Of a DNA stretch of 17,385 nt, positions 6,120-14,885 are shown piece by piece. The number at the start of each line of letters is the position of its first letter. Position 1 is the stretch's first letter. The notes below the pieces were generated by a model. The model made no database searches. It was not told where the DNA came from and saw only the letters and a list, made by a program, of their open reading frames with translations. Source of the stretch: Alectryocaccomicrobium faecavium (GTDB lineage: Bacteria > Bacillota > Clostridia > Christensenellales > Aristaeellaceae); the NCBI GenBank assembly GCA_018713425.1, contig DVOT01000156.1:1-17385 (forward strand). The letters are read 5' to 3'. The translations under genes were made by a program, and so were the position numbers.

Positions 6120-8324
6120 TCACTCCGCCCGCTTGCCAAATTCTCGGGGCGTTTCCCCGGTGATCTGCTTAAACCGGCGGATGAAACTGGAGGACGTGGA
6201 ATATCCCAGCGCCTCGCTGATTTCCCGCACGGTCATCCGCGTGGTGAGCAGCAGTTCTTTGGCGCGCTCAATGCGGATTTCCGTGGCGTATTCCAATACG
6301 GTGCGGCCCGTTTCCTCTTTAAAACGCTGGCACAGGTTGGCGAGCGACATGTGGAAGTGGCTGGCCGTGGCCTGCAGGGAAAAATTGATGTCGCAGGCGT
6401 TTTCGCGGATGTACGTCTGCACTTCGCCAATGGCGCAATCCTGGCCTTCCATTTCTTCTTCGTTGATCATGCGGCACAGGTTGGTCATCATGTTTTGCAT
6501 GGCGCGAATCATTTCATCGATCGTGTGGTAATCCGCCAGGCGCGCCGCGTTGATGTTGTCGGGCAGTTGGCGCGCGAATTTCCCACCCATTTCCCGCACG
6601 CAGGATAGCACTTGGTTGGCCAACTCATAGCAGAAAAAGCGGCCCAGGTGCAGGGACATATTCAGACTTTTGGCATATTTCAGGATGTGCATTAAAAGCC
6701 CATGGATGGCCTCGATATCTCCCATGCGCAGGTGCGCGCGCAATAACTCCATTTCTTTATAAGGAAATATGGATTCCAAATCGTCCACATCCACCACTTC
6801 ATCGCTGAAAACCATTTTTCCCTTGCCCTGCATACGGCTGCATTCCAGCGCGGACACCGCGTCCATATAGGAGGCGGCCAGGCCGCGCTGCTCTTTTTGC
6901 AGGCTGCCCACGCCCAGCGCCACGGTTTGTTGCGCTGCGGCGCGCAGCAGCGCGTGCGCGCGGGCAAGCGCTGCGCGGCAAGCCTCCGCCTCTGTCGGTT
7001 CCAGGGAAATGAGCATCACCACCCGGCCCGAAACGGTGTCTAGGTGCAAAAGGGCGCAAAATGGCGCGAACGCCTGGTGCACGCGCGCACGCAGTTCCTC
7101 GCATAGGACGCCGCTGGGTACAGCCGCGATGGCGCATGCGCAGGCGCCAGCGGCAAAGCTTTCCAGCAGGCTGCGCTGTTCCTCGCTCTCCGGCGGGTGG
7201 CCGCGCAGCAGCAGGCTGACGCAGCGCTCCTCCGGCGGCAGGCGCTCCGAATGGAGGCGCTCGTTTTCGCGGGCGAGCCGCAGCAGCATGCTTTCCGCCT
7301 CGTCCAGCGTGCCTTCTTTCGCGTCCATATGCTCGGATACCGTTTGTAAAAAGCGCTTTAGCGGCACATACTGCTTGCTGATGAGCAGCGAAATGATCAC
7401 CCCGGAAGCGAGCAAAATCAGCGCCAGGATGCCATACATGGCGCGCTGCTCCCGCGTGATCTGGTGTAGGAATTGGCTGGTGGGCAAAAGGGAAACGCAG
7501 CGCAGGCCGTTGGCGGCGGGCAGATCCGTGGCGATGTATTCCTGCCCCTGGAGGTGCAGCCGGTATTGGCCGCCCTCTGGCGATAGCGCCGCCAGGATTT
7601 CCGCCTGAAAGGGCCGAAGCTGCGGATCGATTGCCACCACTTCGCCCAGCGCGTTCAGCACAATGCCCTGCGAACCCAGTCCGGAACCGAATAGGTGCAA
7701 GAGCGTGCTTTCCGGCAGTGCGGTGAGCACCACGCCACAGGAATATTGTCCCTCGTAATGGAATGGCAACAAAAACAGGATTTGCCGCCCCTGGGAAAGC
7801 CCCTGCATGGTCAGGTTGGCCGCTGGATAAATGGCGATTTGTTCCCCTTTGTTCAGCGCTTTTCGCCATTGCTCTTTGGTGAGCGCATCGTATTGATAAG
7901 TGTCCAGGAACAGATCTAGGCGGTAGGTGCTGGAACTGAGGTAGATATAGCTATCCTCATAATAGTATAGCCCCAGGATCTGCATATCGTAAAAGCCCAG
8001 GTGGTATTTACGCAGCTCTTCGAGCAGGGAAACGGCGCGCGTGGGGGAGAATGAGCGGACGGGCGAAAACGCCGGGTTCTCTCCCATGGACGATTGGATG
8101 TGCATAATTTGCAGTACCATGGCGTCCAGCGAAGCGCAGGTTTTTTCCACTGCCACACGCTCCTGCTTGCCATATCCATCGATCATGGCTGCCTCCAATT
8201 GGCCGATGGCGTAGGGCACAAAACAAAGCATAGGAATCAGCAAAAGGACGTAGCCCGCCAGATAGCGGAGGAACAATTTGTTTTGCCCTTGCCGCCGTAG
8301 GCGCGAAAAGAGGTTAGCCAACAT
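6120..8324 (-). CDS. Membrane-bound AraC-family regulator with extracytoplasmic sensor domain
   Basis: A large one-component regulator, 734 residues. TM helix 1 lies at about residues 21-41 and TM helix 2 at about 296-318; the 250 residues between them form a Cache-like extracytoplasmic sensor. After a short linker and a divergent cytoplasmic region comes an AraC-type DNA-binding domain at about 635-734, with both helix-turn-helix units (SLQATASHFHMSLANLCQRF, then TVREISEALGYSTSSSFIRRF) and the family ending TGETPREF. The ATG at 8324 is chosen over the GTG at 8336 because GGAGGGG (8328-8334) sits between them. Proteins of this design usually stand beside LplABC-type sugar importers and activate them, and it is divergent from exactly such an operon here. 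The signal molecule is unknown. Confidence 0.9.
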   Translation of the reverse strand: MLANLFSRLRRQGQNKLFLRYLAGYVLLLIPMLCFVPYAIGQLEAAMIDGYGKQERVAVEKTCASLDAMVLQIMHIQSSMGENPAFSPVRSFSPTRAVSLLEELRKYHLGFYDMQILGLYYYEDSYIYLSSSTYRLDLFLDTYQYDALTKEQWRKALNKGEQIAIYPAANLTMQGLSQGRQILFLLPFHYEGQYSCGVVLTALPESTLLHLFGSGLGSQGIVLNALGEVVAIDPQLRPFQAEILAALSPEGGQYRLHLQGQEYIATDLPAANGLRCVSLLPTSQFLHQITREQRAMYGILALILLASGVIISLLISKQYVPLKRFLQTVSEHMDAKEGTLDEAESMLLRLARENERLHSERLPPEERCVSLLLRGHPPESEEQRSLLESFAAGACACAIAAVPSGVLCEELRARVHQAFAPFCALLHLDTVSGRVVMLISLEPTEAEACRAALARAHALLRAAAQQTVALGVGSLQKEQRGLAASYMDAVSALECSRMQGKGKMVFSDEVVDVDDLESIFPYKEMELLRAHLRMGDIEAIHGLLMHILKYAKSLNMSLHLGRFFCYELANQVLSCVREMGGKFARQLPDNINAARLADYHTIDEMIRAMQNMMTNLCRMINEEEMEGQDCAIGEVQTYIRENACDINFSLQATASHFHMSLANLCQRFKEETGRTVLEYATEIRIERAKELLLTTRMTVREISEALGYSTSSSFIRRFKQITGETPREFGKRAE

Positions 8325-8350
8325 TTTCCCCTCCACTTTTTACTGCATAA

Positions 8351-8379
8351 ATTATAGCATACCCCGCCGCTTGGTGCAA
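8351..8379 (-). promoter_or_regulatory. Promoter of the AraC-family regulator
   Basis: On the minus strand TTGCAC (8379-8374) and a perfect TATAAT (8356-8351) are 17 bp apart. The implied leader is about 20 nt and carries the GGAGGGG ribosome binding site. Confidence 0.75.
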
Positions 8380-8539
8380 CGCCAGGAAAATTTGGATATG
8401 CGCTGTGAAAGAAATGGCAATGGCGTTATGGGCGCAAAAAGGCTTAATGCGCAGTGTGCGGCCTTTGCAAACGGCGGAGGGCTTGTTCGCGCGCCCACAG
8501 CCATAGGAGTATCCATTTTTTTCGCCAATCAAATGGCTA
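8380..8539. other. Regulatory region between AraC-type gene and sugar importer
   Basis: Non-coding sequence between two divergent promoters. A weak imperfect hairpin, AAAGGC paired with GCCTTT around 8437-8467, encloses CGCA/TGCG. It is the natural place for binding of the divergent AraC-type protein, but I could not define a convincing pair of direct repeats. Confidence 0.4.
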
Positions 8540-8568
8540 TATACAAGGCGCGCTAGGGCGTGTATACT
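8540..8568 (+). promoter_or_regulatory. Promoter of the CUT1 sugar-importer operon
   Basis: TATACA (8540-8545) and TATACT (8563-8568) with a 17-bp spacer. The -35 matches the consensus at only four of six positions, as expected for a promoter needing an activator such as the divergent AraC-type protein. Confidence 0.55.
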
Positions 8569-8637
8569 AAACCTGCGCCCACGAAAGGGCCAAAGCGCAA
8601 ACGGGGACGCGATTTTGTATTATAGAGGAGGATGGCC

Positions 8638-9555
8638 GTGCAACGATCGTGCAAGCGATATTTCCGCAGGAATTTTCTTTTGCAATGGCAGCTTTATGCG
8701 CTGTGCCTGCCAGCGCTGGTGTTTCTCGCCATATTCAACTATGCCCCTATGTATGGCGTGCAAATCGCCTTCCGGGATTACACCTTTGCCAAGGGCATCA
8801 CGGGAAGCGACTGGGTGGGCCTGGAATATTTTGTGCGCTTTATCACCGCGCACAATTTTGAGACTTTGGTCTGGAACACGCTCTCCCTCAATTTGTATGG
8901 CCTGCTGGTGTTCCCCGCGCCCATCCTGCTCGCGCTGATGCTGAATATCCTGCCCCATCCGCGCTTTAAAAAGCTGGTGCAGACGGCGACTTACGCGCCG
9001 CATTTTATCTCCGTGATTGTGCTGTGCGGCATGGTGCGCCTGTTTCTTTCCCCCGTCAGTGGCATCGTCAACGTGGCCATTGTGGCTCTGGGCGGCGAGC
9101 GCATCAATTTCATGGCCGAGCCGAGCATGTTTCGCCATATTTACGTATGGTCGGATGTATGGCAAAACACGGGCTGGGGTGCGATTGTCTATCTGGCGGC
9201 GCTATCCGGCATCAGCCCGGAATTGTATGAAGCCGCCCGCGTGGATGGCGCGAACCGCCACCACATCATCCGCTATATCGAGCTACCCGGCATCCTGCCG
9301 ACCATCATCATTATGATGCTGCTCAAGCTGGGCAGCATCATGAACGTCGGCTTTCAAAAAGCGTTTATGCTGCAAACCACGGCGAATAGCACCACCAGCG
9401 AGATCATCGCCACATATGTATACAAAATCGGCCTTACGCGCGCCCAATATTCGTTTTCTGCCGCCATCGGCTTGTTCAACACGGCCATCAACATCGCCCT
9501 GCTGTGCTTTTCCAATGGCGTTAGCAAGCGGCTGACGGAAACCAGCCTGTGGTAG
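8638..9555 (+). CDS. CUT1 carbohydrate ABC transporter permease (LplB-type)
   Basis: The first membrane subunit of a carbohydrate importer, 305 residues, with about six helices. It opens with a basic stretch and the LplB-like LPALVFLAIFNYAPMYGVQIAF, and the cytoplasmic EAA loop that contacts the ATPase appears as EAARVDGANRHHIIRYIELPGI from residue 198. The GTG at 8638 is preferred: AGGAGG (8626-8631) directly touches the ATG at 8632 but stands 6 nt before the GTG. It is the first gene of the operon and ends 12 nt before its partner. No ATPase gene is present; LplBC-type systems usually borrow a shared MsmK/UgpC-like ATPase encoded elsewhere. Likely cargo is an oligosaccharide, unknown in detail. 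Confidence 0.9.
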   Translation: MQRSCKRYFRRNFLLQWQLYALCLPALVFLAIFNYAPMYGVQIAFRDYTFAKGITGSDWVGLEYFVRFITAHNFETLVWNTLSLNLYGLLVFPAPILLALMLNILPHPRFKKLVQTATYAPHFISVIVLCGMVRLFLSPVSGIVNVAIVALGGERINFMAEPSMFRHIYVWSDVWQNTGWGAIVYLAALSGISPELYEAARVDGANRHHIIRYIELPGILPTIIIMMLLKLGSIMNVGFQKAFMLQTTANSTTSEIIATYVYKIGLTRAQYSFSAAIGLFNTAINIALLCFSNGVSKRLTETSLW

Positions 9556-9567
9556 GAGGGATAGAAC

Positions 9568-10470
9568 ATGCGTTCACACGCCATTCGCAAAACGGCTTCC
9601 GATCGGATCCTCAACGCAATCAACATTGGCGTGCTCAGCCTGGTTTTGCTGGTTGTGCTCTATCCGCTGTATTTTGTGATCATCGCTTCGTTTTCCGATC
9701 CCAACGCGGTGTACAACGGGCAGGTGCTCTTCTGGCCCAAGGGCTTTGTGCTGGAAGGCTACCAGCGGATTTTCAGCGACCACATCATTTGGCGCAGCTA
9801 TTTGAACACGGCGATTTACACCGTGTGCGGCACCGCCATCGCCCTTTTTCTCACGATGAGCATCGCCTTTCCGCTTTCGCGCCGGTATTTCAAGGGGCGC
9901 AGCGTTGTCACCATCTTGCTCATCATCCCCATGTATTTTTCCGGCGGGCTCATCCCCACGTATATCGTGGTGCGCAACCTGGGACTGCTGGGCTCGCCCT
10001 TTGCGGTGATCCTGCTGGGCAGCCTGAGCATCTTCAATGTGATCATTACGCGCACCTTTTTGCAGGGCAACATTCCGCAGGAAATGGACGAGGCCGCATA
10101 TATCGATGGCGCGAGCCACTTCCGCTATTTCGCCAGCTTTGTGTTGCCGCTCTCCAAGGCGATCATCGCGGTGTTGGTGCTGTATTACGGCGTGGCGTAT
10201 TGGAACGATTATTTCACCGCGATGATCTATATCAATACGGAGGAATGGTACCCGCTGCAGCTGCGCCTGCGCGAACTGCTGATCGCCTCCCAAATGCTGG
10301 CCAGCATGGAGGCCACCGAAGACGTGATGTACGCCGCCTATATGCAGCGCGTGGCCGATTTGATCAAATATGGCATGATCGTCATCAGCACGCTGCCGGT
10401 GATGATCCTCTATCCCATCTTGCAAAAGTATTTCGTTCAGGGCGTCATGATCGGCTCCCTGAAAGGATAA
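9568..10470 (+). CDS. CUT1 carbohydrate ABC transporter permease (LplC/YtcP-type)
   Basis: The second channel subunit, 300 residues, about six helices. The N-terminus (LNAINIGVLSLVLLVVLYPLYFVIIASFSDP) and the segment FSGGLIPTYIVVRNLGLLG are typical of the LplC/YtcP branch. Its EAA loop reads DEAAYIDGASHFRYFASFVLPL from about residue 174. The ending, ILYPILQKYFVQGVMIGSLKG, is the usual conserved C-terminus. AGGAGGG at 9554-9560 overlaps the previous stop and lies 7 nt before the ATG. It forms a heterodimer with the preceding permease. Confidence 0.92.
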   Translation: MRSHAIRKTASDRILNAINIGVLSLVLLVVLYPLYFVIIASFSDPNAVYNGQVLFWPKGFVLEGYQRIFSDHIIWRSYLNTAIYTVCGTAIALFLTMSIAFPLSRRYFKGRSVVTILLIIPMYFSGGLIPTYIVVRNLGLLGSPFAVILLGSLSIFNVIITRTFLQGNIPQEMDEAAYIDGASHFRYFASFVLPLSKAIIAVLVLYYGVAYWNDYFTAMIYINTEEWYPLQLRLRELLIASQMLASMEATEDVMYAAYMQRVADLIKYGMIVISTLPVMILYPILQKYFVQGVMIGSLKG

Positions 10471-10491
10471 GAAAGAAAGGAGCGAACACCC

Positions 10492-12042
10492 ATGAAGCAT
10501 CGGATTCTCGCGCTCATCCTCATCCTCGCCTGCCTGTTGCCCAGCGCCGCCCTGGCGGAAAGCATATTCCCGCTGGCGGAACCCGTCACCTTCACCGTGG
10601 CCTACAACAAGCGCGTGGATTCCTCCGCCTTCGCGGAGATGGATTTCTTCAAGCGGGCCGAGGAAGACACCGGCGTCATCGTCGAATGGATCGAATGGCC
10701 CTCCGCGTCCCTGGCGGAAAAGAAGCAGCTCGCCTTTGCCACGGGCGACCTGCCGGACATCATCCTGGGGCCTGGCACACTTTCCAACACCGAAGTGATT
10801 TCCTACGCGTCCCAGGGGTTCCTGGTGCAGCTGGACGGTCTCATTGAGGAATATTGCCCCAATCTGATGGACATCTATGAGCGGCGGCCCGATCTGCGCA
10901 TCTCCTCCACGCTGGCGGACGGACACATCTACAGCATCCCCGCCATTTCGGAGGGGCTGGAAGACAGCAACCAGGCGTTCATGGTGAACATGGGCTGGCT
11001 GGAAGAATTGGACCTGGAAGTGCCCACCACGCTGGACGAATTTCACGAGTGCCTGCGCGCCATCAAGGGCTATGACTACAACCAGAACGGCGTGGACGAC
11101 GAAATTCCCTGGTCATTCGTCTTCACCGGCAGCCACCACATTTCCGGCCTGGACGGCTTCTTTGGCGCGTTCGGCATGGCGGTCTCCAACAGCCGCTATT
11201 ATCTCGATGGCGATACGGTGGTGTATTGCTACGCGAGCGACGCTTACAAAGAGGGCTTCAAATACCTGCACACGCTGTACAGCGAGGGCCTGATCGATAT
11301 CGAATTCGCCACCATGGATCAGGCCGCCTTCGAGGCCAAGTGTACGGCCACGCCCAAGCTGGTGTGCTTCACGCAGTATTGGTCTGAGGACAACCTGAAC
11401 AGCGTGTATGGCGAAAAAGTCTACACGGCCATCCCGCCGCTGGTGGGCGTGGACGGCGAACGGCACTGGAGCCGCCGCATCTATGCCCTGAGCCTGAACG
11501 GCATCTCCATCACCAGCGCCTGCGAAAACGTCGAGCTGGCGCTCCAGTGGGCGGATTATTTCGTGGATCCGGAAAAAGGCATCGAACAGCGGTTTGGCAT
11601 GATTGGCACCTGGCTGGAAAAGACGGAGGATGGCCAGTACCGCAAGTTGCAAACGGAAGAGGGCGCCTATCCCGTGGCGGCCGATCTGGTAAAATCCGTG
11701 CCGCACTGGCCGTTCACCCCCTGCATCGCGGAAGACACGCGCAAGGTGATTTCTGACCAGGTGGACAATAAGCTGGAGAATTGCGCCATCTACACGGAAT
11801 ATCTCTCGGATGCAGCGGATTGCTTCCCCACCGGTCTGGTGTATACGGACGCGGAGAGCGAAGAGCTTGCCTTCCTGGAAACCGATGTGGAAACATACGC
11901 GCTGCAAATGGCCGTGGACTTTATCGTAAATGGCGGCATCGATGAGCGGTGGGACGAATATATCGCCACGCTCAATGGCATCGGCCTGGAAACCATGCTG
12001 GAAATTCAGCAAACCGCTTACGACCGCAGCAAAGCGCAATGA
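10492..12042 (+). CDS. CUT1 extracellular solute-binding protein (LplA-like)
   Basis: The receptor of the sugar importer, 516 residues, normal for the LplA/AlgQ type. Residues 1-22 are a signal peptide with a type I site ALA|ES; the single Cys14 sits inside the hydrophobic core and is not a good lipobox. The binding-protein fold is seen in TFTVAYNKR, then FATGDLPDIILGPG and a DGHIYSIPAI motif. A calcium-binding loop of the AlgQ/LplA kind begins at D195: D-Y-N-Q-N-G-V-D-D-E, residues 195-204. Such receptors take plant or algal oligosaccharides or related glycans; the ligand is unknown. AAGGAG lies 9 nt before the ATG. A strong stem-loop follows the gene, which may raise its share of the operon transcript. 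Confidence 0.9.
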   Translation: MKHRILALILILACLLPSAALAESIFPLAEPVTFTVAYNKRVDSSAFAEMDFFKRAEEDTGVIVEWIEWPSASLAEKKQLAFATGDLPDIILGPGTLSNTEVISYASQGFLVQLDGLIEEYCPNLMDIYERRPDLRISSTLADGHIYSIPAISEGLEDSNQAFMVNMGWLEELDLEVPTTLDEFHECLRAIKGYDYNQNGVDDEIPWSFVFTGSHHISGLDGFFGAFGMAVSNSRYYLDGDTVVYCYASDAYKEGFKYLHTLYSEGLIDIEFATMDQAAFEAKCTATPKLVCFTQYWSEDNLNSVYGEKVYTAIPPLVGVDGERHWSRRIYALSLNGISITSACENVELALQWADYFVDPEKGIEQRFGMIGTWLEKTEDGQYRKLQTEEGAYPVAADLVKSVPHWPFTPCIAEDTRKVISDQVDNKLENCAIYTEYLSDAADCFPTGLVYTDAESEELAFLETDVETYALQMAVDFIVNGGIDERWDEYIATLNGIGLETMLEIQQTAYDRSKAQ

Positions 12043-12067
12043 GCGCCGCAAAAAACAATTCTGTCGC

Positions 12068-12089
12068 GCCCGGGGCTTTGGCCCCGGGC
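12068..12089 (+). terminator. Intercistronic stem-loop after binding-protein gene
   Basis: GCCCGGGGC (12068-12076), loop TTTG, GCCCCGGGC (12081-12089) make a perfect 9-bp GC stem. Only a three-T run follows, so complete termination is unlikely; it may partly terminate or protect the 3' end of the binding-protein mRNA while allowing read-through into the glycosidase gene 24 nt later. Confidence 0.55.
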
Positions 12090-12112
12090 CCGTTTGGGAT
12101 AGGAGAATGAAC

Positions 12113-13699
12113 ATGGATCCCGTATGCAAGATTGTGTATTCCCAGGTGGGATACGATGTGGGCAGGGACAAGCGCGCGTTCATCGCCCATGCCGCGCCCG
12201 ACGCGCGGTTTTCCCTGCGCAACGCCATCACGGGCGAAGAAGCCTTTGCGGGCAGCGTTGCGCCCTGGGGCGAAAAGTGGGGTGCAAACTGGAACGTGCT
12301 GGATTTCAGCGGTTTGGAGCAGCCGGGAGATTATCAGCTGCGCGTGGAAAGCGGCGAAACCTTGCTCGCCGAAAGCGCTTCGCCCGTGCGCGTGGGCCGC
12401 GAACAGCTCTGGCAGCAGAGCTGGTATGCCGTGTCGCTCGAGCAGCTGGATGTGCGCGCGGCCAACGCCTATCGTTCCGAGGGCGGCTGGCGCGATTGCG
12501 GCAGCGAATTGCAGGAGGTCAGCAGCCACGCCATCATGCTGGAGGCGCTGTGCGATTTGCTGGAAAGCGGGCGGTTGGCGGAGGCGGAGCGCGCGCGCGT
12601 GGAAGCGCATCTCGCTACCGGCGCGGACTACATCGCGCTTTGCCAGCGGCCCGAGGGGGGATTTGTGCACGAAATCCGGCACAATCCCGCCATCTCCACG
12701 GGAAATTGCGCCAATGCCGCGGCGGTCCTCGCGCGCGTGGCGCGCCTGCTGGCAAAATCGCGGCCGGATAAAGCTGCCGGATATGCCGCGCGGGCCGAAC
12801 GGGGCTATCGCTGGATTGCGCAGCATGGGCCGCTGCGCGCGGACTTTGCCAGCGAATGCTTCACCATTACCCACGGCGCGCCCGCAACCATGCAAACCCC
12901 GCCGCGCGAATGGATGACACGCGACTTGCTGGCAATGCTGGGCGCGGCGCTCGCGCTGCACCGCCTGGGGCGGCCCGGCTATCTGGAGCAGGCGGCCGCT
13001 TACGCAGATTGGGTCCTCACCCGCCAGATTGCGCAAAGCGAGGCGGAATATGGCTTGTACGGGCATTTTCGCACCTATGATTCTTTCCCGTTTTCCGAAA
13101 AGGCCAATTTGCACTGCGGCGCGTGGGATTTGCCCTACAAAAACTACAACCAGGGCGCGCACAGGCCGCACTGGCTCCTGCCGCTTATCGAGCTGTGCGA
13201 GTGCTATCCGGAAAAAGCGCGCTGCGCCGCCTGGCTCGATGGCGTACGCCGCTTTGCCTACGGCTATTTTTTGCCTGCTTGCCAGAGCAGCCCATTCGGC
13301 ATTCTGCTTGCGGGCGTTTATGCCGGACAGGGGCTTTTGCATTTTAGCGGCTGGTACCACGGGCACGCCAAGATTTATGGCTATGCCGCCGCGCTGGCGG
13401 AGGCCTTTTACCGCCTGTGGGGCGACGCAGCGTTTCGCGCCCTCTCCACGGCCAATTTGCAATGGATCGCCGGGCTGAACGTGGCCGGGCAAAGCCTGAT
13501 CGTTGGCGTGGGAAACGACGCTGTGCGCGATTGGAACGCGCTGCGCGGCACGATTGTGAATGGGTTCGACGCTTCTAAGCAATTTTCCGTCGCGCCCGTC
13601 TCCCGCGAAAGCGATTTGCCCGCTTTTCTGGACGACGAGGGCGGCATCCACCATTGCGCGGGCTACCTCACCGGCCTGTGCGCCGCGTATAAGCGTTAG
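12113..13699 (+). CDS. GH9-like glycoside hydrolase with N-terminal Ig-like domain, catalytic base altered
   Basis: A 528-residue protein without signal peptide, so cytoplasmic. Residues 5-95 look like the cellulase N-terminal Ig-like domain (KIVYSQVGYDVGRDKRAFIA start, GDYQLRVESG end). Residues 100-528 resemble the GH9 (alpha/alpha)6 catalytic domain: GGW-R-DCGSE at 125-132, STGNCANAAAVLARVARL, and NLQWIAGLNVAGQSLIVGVG near the end. In GH9 the first motif is normally DAGD, where the second Asp is the base; here it is D128-C-G-S131. A Glu in the C-terminal DDEGGIHHC motif (E509) may match the general acid. The ATG at 12113 has AGGAG 7 nt upstream; the ATG at 12107 is too close. Being last in the importer operon, it probably acts on the imported sugar, but the altered base makes the activity uncertain. 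Confidence 0.78.
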   Translation: MDPVCKIVYSQVGYDVGRDKRAFIAHAAPDARFSLRNAITGEEAFAGSVAPWGEKWGANWNVLDFSGLEQPGDYQLRVESGETLLAESASPVRVGREQLWQQSWYAVSLEQLDVRAANAYRSEGGWRDCGSELQEVSSHAIMLEALCDLLESGRLAEAERARVEAHLATGADYIALCQRPEGGFVHEIRHNPAISTGNCANAAAVLARVARLLAKSRPDKAAGYAARAERGYRWIAQHGPLRADFASECFTITHGAPATMQTPPREWMTRDLLAMLGAALALHRLGRPGYLEQAAAYADWVLTRQIAQSEAEYGLYGHFRTYDSFPFSEKANLHCGAWDLPYKNYNQGAHRPHWLLPLIELCECYPEKARCAAWLDGVRRFAYGYFLPACQSSPFGILLAGVYAGQGLLHFSGWYHGHAKIYGYAAALAEAFYRLWGDAAFRALSTANLQWIAGLNVAGQSLIVGVGNDAVRDWNALRGTIVNGFDASKQFSVAPVSRESDLPAFLDDEGGIHHCAGYLTGLCAAYKR

Positions 13700-13732
13700 A
13701 ACAGCGTGGATTTTGCGCGGACGAGCGTTCTT
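13700..13732. other. Short convergent gap, no clear terminator
   Basis: Only 33 nt separate the stop of the GH9-like gene from the stop of azlD on the other strand. No GC stem with a T run is visible, so transcripts from both sides probably overlap. Confidence 0.4.
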
Positions 13733-14044
13733 TTATAGCCCCAGCGCCAGTTCGCACAGGAACACCGCTGCGCAGGCGGAAACCGCCACCAGGAATAGCG
13801 AACCGCCGCGCCACGCCACCACCGCGCCCACCGCGAGCGCCAAAAAGCCGGAAATGGGCGATTGCGTGGCCTGCACCATGGCGGGGAACGTCATCACGGC
13901 GAGGGTGACATAGGGCACATAATATAGGAAGGAATGCAAAATGGGGTTGGTGATGCGCCGCTTGAGCAGGGTGAGCGGCAGCACGCGCACGGCGTAGGTC
14001 GCCGCGGCCATCAAAAACAGATAAAGATAGGGATTTCTGCTCAT
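13733..14044 (-). CDS. azlD: AzlD-family branched-chain amino acid exporter subunit
   Basis: A small membrane protein of 103 residues with about four hydrophobic helices, the standard AzlD size. The N-terminal ATYAVRVLPLTLLKRRI matches the family motif (T-Y-x-x-R-x-x-P), followed by FLYYVPYVTLAVMTFP. AzlD works with AzlC to export branched-chain amino acids and some analogues. Its ATG overlaps the azlC stop (ATGA), so translation is coupled. It is the second and last gene of the unit. Confidence 0.9.
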   Translation of the reverse strand: MSRNPYLYLFLMAAATYAVRVLPLTLLKRRITNPILHSFLYYVPYVTLAVMTFPAMVQATQSPISGFLALAVGAVVAWRGGSLFLVAVSACAAVFLCELALGL

Positions 14045-14754
14045 GCCTTTGCCTCCCGGATGGGAAAGAATACCGCCGCCAGCAGCGAAATGCCCACGGT
14101 GAGCACGATGGTCTTCATGTTGTCCGAAAGGAAGGATAGCCCCGGCAGCGCGCGCACGGTATAGCTCAGCGCCATGGAAACGAGGATGAGCGCGAGCAGC
14201 TTTTTGTCCTTGCGCGCGGGCGGCAGAATCACGGCCAGGAACATGCCATATAGCCCCACGGATAGCGCGCTGAGCAGGCCCGGTGTGAGCAGGTTGCCCA
14301 CCGCCACGCCCAAATAGGTGCCCACCGCCCAGCCGGGAATGGCCACGCTCATCGCGCCGAAGATGTAGGCCGGGGCCACGAAGCCGCTTTGCGAAATGGC
14401 CAGGGCGAAGATTTCGTCCGTTACGTCATAGCCCACCAACAGCCGCTTCCAAACGGGCGTGGCGGGCGCAAGTTTTTGGCTGAGCGCGAAGGACATCAAA
14501 AGATAGCGCGCGTTGGCCACCAACACCATAAAGGCCGCCTCCAAATAGCCCGCGCCCGCCGCCATCGCGCTGAAAGCCGCGTATTCGCCCGCCGAGGCGT
14601 TCAAAAGAAAGCTGGCCAGCCCCGCTTGAAACGCGCTGAGGCCCGCGTTGCGCGCCGCGATGCCCAGCGTGAAGGAAACGGCAAAATAGCCCAGCATGAT
14701 GGGCAGGCCGTCCCGCGCGCCGCGCGAAAATTCCGCCCGGACAGATGTTTCCAT
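14041..14754 (-). CDS. azlC: AzlC-family branched-chain amino acid exporter, large subunit
   Basis: An integral membrane protein of 237 residues, the normal AzlC length, with about six to eight helices. Family features are seen: ARDGLPIMLGYFAVSFTLGI near the N-terminus, LNASAGEYAA in the next helix, VANARYLLMSFALS, and the loop GYDVTDEIFAL that is strongly conserved in AzlC proteins. The ATG at 14754 is chosen because GGGAGGGA lies just upstream; the longer frame from 14835 would run back through the promoter. It pairs with the overlapping azlD. Export of leucine, isoleucine, valine or analogues is known for the family, not proven here. No azlB regulator gene is in view. Confidence 0.92.
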   Translation of the reverse strand: METSVRAEFSRGARDGLPIMLGYFAVSFTLGIAARNAGLSAFQAGLASFLLNASAGEYAAFSAMAAGAGYLEAAFMVLVANARYLLMSFALSQKLAPATPVWKRLLVGYDVTDEIFALAISQSGFVAPAYIFGAMSVAIPGWAVGTYLGVAVGNLLTPGLLSALSVGLYGMFLAVILPPARKDKKLLALILVSMALSYTVRALPGLSFLSDNMKTIVLTVGISLLAAVFFPIREAKA

Positions 14755-14806
14755 GGGCGTTCCCTCCCTTTTTCTTTTGTGTCCTTTGGTACATTCATTC
14801 TGCAAT

Positions 14807-14835
14807 AGTGTACGCGTTTTTGCGCCCTTTGTCAA
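14807..14835 (-). promoter_or_regulatory. Promoter of azlCD
   Basis: On the minus strand a perfect TTGACA (14835-14830) and TACACT (14812-14807) are 17 bp apart. The implied leader is about 45 nt and ends with the GGGAGGGA ribosome binding site. Confidence 0.8.
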
Positions 14836-14885
14836 ACCAAAAAAATCTGATTAGCCCCTTGAACTTTCACCACCTTCCGAGATGC

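Noticed and set aside
10522..10533. Lipobox (ILAC) in the sugar-binding protein
   Set aside because: The Cys lies at residue 14, too early in the hydrophobic core, and a good type I site follows at residue 22.
9574..11046. Long minus-strand open frame across the sugar permease and receptor genes
   Set aside because: Composition rich in His, Gln, Arg and Gly, no ribosome binding site, and it is antisense to well-recognised genes.
11972..13654. 560-codon minus-strand open frame opposite the GH9-like gene
   Set aside because: Shadow frame of high-GC coding sequence; no family likeness and the plus strand has clear domains.
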